This document shows, piece by piece, positions 61,835 through 64,000 of a DNA stretch of 64,000 nucleotides (position 1 is the first letter of the stretch; each line of letters opens with the position of its first letter). Both the position numbers and the translations under genes were made by a program. The stretch covers positions 40,591,053 to 40,655,052 of the forward strand of contig CM060732.1 of NCBI GenBank assembly GCA_030704615.1, given 5' to 3'. The stretch is from Takakia lepidozioides. Lineage: Eukaryota; Streptophyta; Takakiopsida; Takakiales; Takakiaceae. The notes under the pieces were generated by a model that saw only the letters and a program-made list of their open reading frames with translations, had not been told where the DNA came from and searched no databases.

Positions 61835-62797
61835 GTAGCTAACCTGCACTGGCAGCCCTCTTGGAAACACTAGCCTCTAAGCCGGAAGGTGTTACTGGAC
61901 CTTTGAACAGAGACAATCTACCCCTGGAGACTTGCGGAGCATTCCAAAAGCATGCAGATTATCCACAATTTCAAGGCTTCGAGGGTATATCATCTAGGTA
62001 GTCAGTGCCAGAACCTCCAAGTTCAACATTTTGGCAATTGGCTGACAGACAGATGATGGACCGTCAAAGCCTGCAACAGAGAGAGATAGTGCATTTGTAT
62101 GTGTGATGGAGAGGCACCACTTCCCAGCCTGACTTTTCTTGACAACAAATGTCCCATGCTGCCCACAAACGAGTGCTGACGCAGCCATGAAAACTGGGCT
62201 GAGGGCCAGGACATTGTGGAAAGGCTGAAGCAGCATGCAGAGCATTTGGAGCATATGAATGATGCAGAGCACGATGAGGTGTTGAAGGCGGAGAAGGTGT
62301 TGAGCATGTCGGCATGGCTTCTTTGCTGCTTCTTCAATGTAATGTACAATGCCATCCCCAATTGCACAAGGTTATGCATTTGCATCCTACCAGACATTCA
62401 CAACTGTCTAGAAGGAGAAATCTGAATTCAACTCCATGCTTGGCATAAACTGACTGACTGAAGTCTGTCGTCAGATGTCAAGAGGTTTTGGGTCTGGAGA
62501 CTGGAGACCATCGGCTTTCTTTGAACGCCGCATGCATGAACTTGTTTCATTGCAAATAATTGCAGATTGTTTTTTTTATCAGTGCTCCTCATTGTCTTAT
62601 TTTTGTGTCCAAACAACAACCTATTCATATCCAGTAGTCATCTATGTCTCCTGACCTTGGAAAGTATTATAGACTGTAAGTGGCAGTCATATTTGAATCA
62701 TACTAGTGAGAGAGATGCTTACCTTGTATTTAGCATGTGGGGGTGCCATATAATGGCCTAATCCAACGGATGCCACACATATGATGGTGGGAGCCAG
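61835..62797. other. Probable intron/exon sequence of the unidentified plus-strand gene
   Basis: A plus-strand block near 62200-62310 reads ENWAEGQDIVERLKQHAEHL and NDAEHDEVLKAEKVL, and looks coding (Glu/His/Lys-rich helix), but I could not fit splice sites to exon B. Confidence 0.25.
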
Positions 62798-62884
62798 ACC
62801 CGTAAGTCCGCCTTGGAGGAGCTGGAGACCACGGCCATAGAACCACCTCCAGCATTGCTGTTCTTGGCTGAAACGCTTACTAAG
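62798..62884 (+). CDS. Candidate internal exon of the unidentified gene
   Basis: After GAGCCAG, an 87-base phase-0 block reads TRKSALEELETTAIEPPPAL and LFLAETLTK, followed by the donor GTAGGA. Reading frame, splice dinucleotides and composition all look exon-like. Its link to exons A and B is inferred from strand and proximity only. Confidence 0.35.
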
Positions 62885-64000
62885 GTAGGATGATGCTCTT
62901 CCATGCCACTGACAGATGTATGCTCACTACCAATATTCATTCAAGCATCAATGTCTTATATCCGGTGGAGTGCTTTCCTGGAAATTATAGCCAATATCTT
63001 AGCAACAGTTAGTCTATTTTCCTTCTAAGGACCAACAATTGGCGATGCCAGGCTACATGAGCAGATGTCCTCCACTGTATTGGCCATGCTATCATGTCAA
63101 ATCCAAGGCTCTTTTCTGCAACTGTGGATGACTAATGGTCATTCATGTGGCACTCACGTACATGTCGCTGTTCAACAAACAGAAGATGCAGACGTCTGGA
63201 TTCAGGAGAAAATGCGGGGGAAGTTGTCATAAGAATTTTGATCGGACTGACTCCGGAATAAGAAAGAAGAAAGGAAGAAGGAAATGCATGGCGGCAGGAA
63301 GCCCAAATATTTTGTCTAAAATCATCAAGTGATGAGTGGCACAGGGGGAGGAATTTTTTGGCCTTCCTGGGCTGTTCCTGTAAACAGCCATAATAAACAT
63401 TTGATCAACCAAAACCGGAGTATGACCAAGGTTCAAGGGAATGACACGGTAGAACTTCATTCTTAATTTCATTCTTAGCTTATAATTTACCAGCTGCTGA
63501 GTTGGCCCTCAGTGTGCCTTTGCCATGGAATGATGCAGATCAGAAAGCTGGCGATGAAGCGGTTCTCTACTTCACTGGAGGAAGAGGAAGCTATTGAGGG
63601 CTACCGCTCAGAGATTTACTGCCGTGAAGAGAGGGTTGTCTTCCACCAGTCACCTCCTGGAAGAATGTGATCTGTCATTAGTGCATGATATTGTGCACCA
63701 CCATTATGCCTGTACATCTATCTCCCTTCCCTGTGGGCCTCCTGTGGATGTAGTGAACTTCTTTCATTGTCCAATGGCCCCTCGGGTCCCGCCATGAGTG
63801 CTGTAAAGTTTGTTTTTTGGTCTTTCTATCACGGAGATCCGTGGGAGATTCAATGTAAGTTCCAGGATACTCAAATCTCTCACGGAGGTCTTCTATTGTG
63901 AGAATCAGAAATGCTTGCAGCTTACCTGCAGGAGGCATTGACACTTTTACAATCCCTGCAATAGTTGCTTTTGGGCTGGTTGTGGTCTCTCTTTCTTGTT
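62885..64000. other. Right end of window, no resolved gene
   Basis: A plus-strand block near 63528-63668 (KLAMKRFSTSLEEEEA to a stop) and a minus-strand frame at 63944-63678 are both possible coding sequence. Neither was recognised nor joined to the exons to the left. Confidence 0.3.

Overview
The window is nuclear DNA from a land plant. The evidence is phenylalanine ammonia-lyase, a plastid-type enolase with a transit peptide, plant-type GT-AG introns and many degenerate LINEs and small DNA transposons. PAL has three introns and genes are spaced by repeat-rich DNA, which would suit a seed-free plant (lycophyte, fern or bryophyte), but I cannot fix the lineage from sequence alone.

Layout. 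0.16-3.0 kb (+): a complete four-exon PAL. 3-13.5 kb: gene-poor and repeat-rich, with a possible solo LTR, an L1-type LINE remnant, a TTAA-flanked piggyBac-like element and another element with terminal inverted repeats. 14.3-27.5 kb (-): a ten-exon SCAPER homologue whose introns are crowded with LINE and SINE-like insertions. 31.0-35.9 kb (-): a VPS26C/DSCR3 retromer/retriever-type subunit in ten recognisable exons. 38.1-41.6 kb (+): a four-exon ankyrin-repeat protein with a PH-like C-terminus. 43.8-48.7 kb (-): an eleven-exon BIOF (8-amino-7-oxononanoate synthase, biotin pathway) ending in a peroxisomal-type PKL tripeptide. 50.1-53.8 kb (+): a seven-exon plastid-type enolase. 54-64 kb: intergenic repeats, a 250-bp foldback, unrecognised coding-like blocks, a frameshifted and truncated CWC15 copy, an intact-ended hAT MITE, and the start of an unidentified plus-strand gene.

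The genes are an ordinary mixture of housekeeping functions (phenylpropanoid entry, biotin synthesis, glycolysis, endosomal sorting, splicing) with no sign of a cluster. BIOF and enolase are divergent and share a 1.4-kb promoter interval that holds a TA-flanked mobile element and a 32-bp palindrome. The most unusual content is the mobile DNA: several elements keep diagnostic termini and target-site duplications. I found no convincing undescribed biological system. Exon coordinates come from reading frames, splice dinucleotides and remembered family sequences; no alignment was run.
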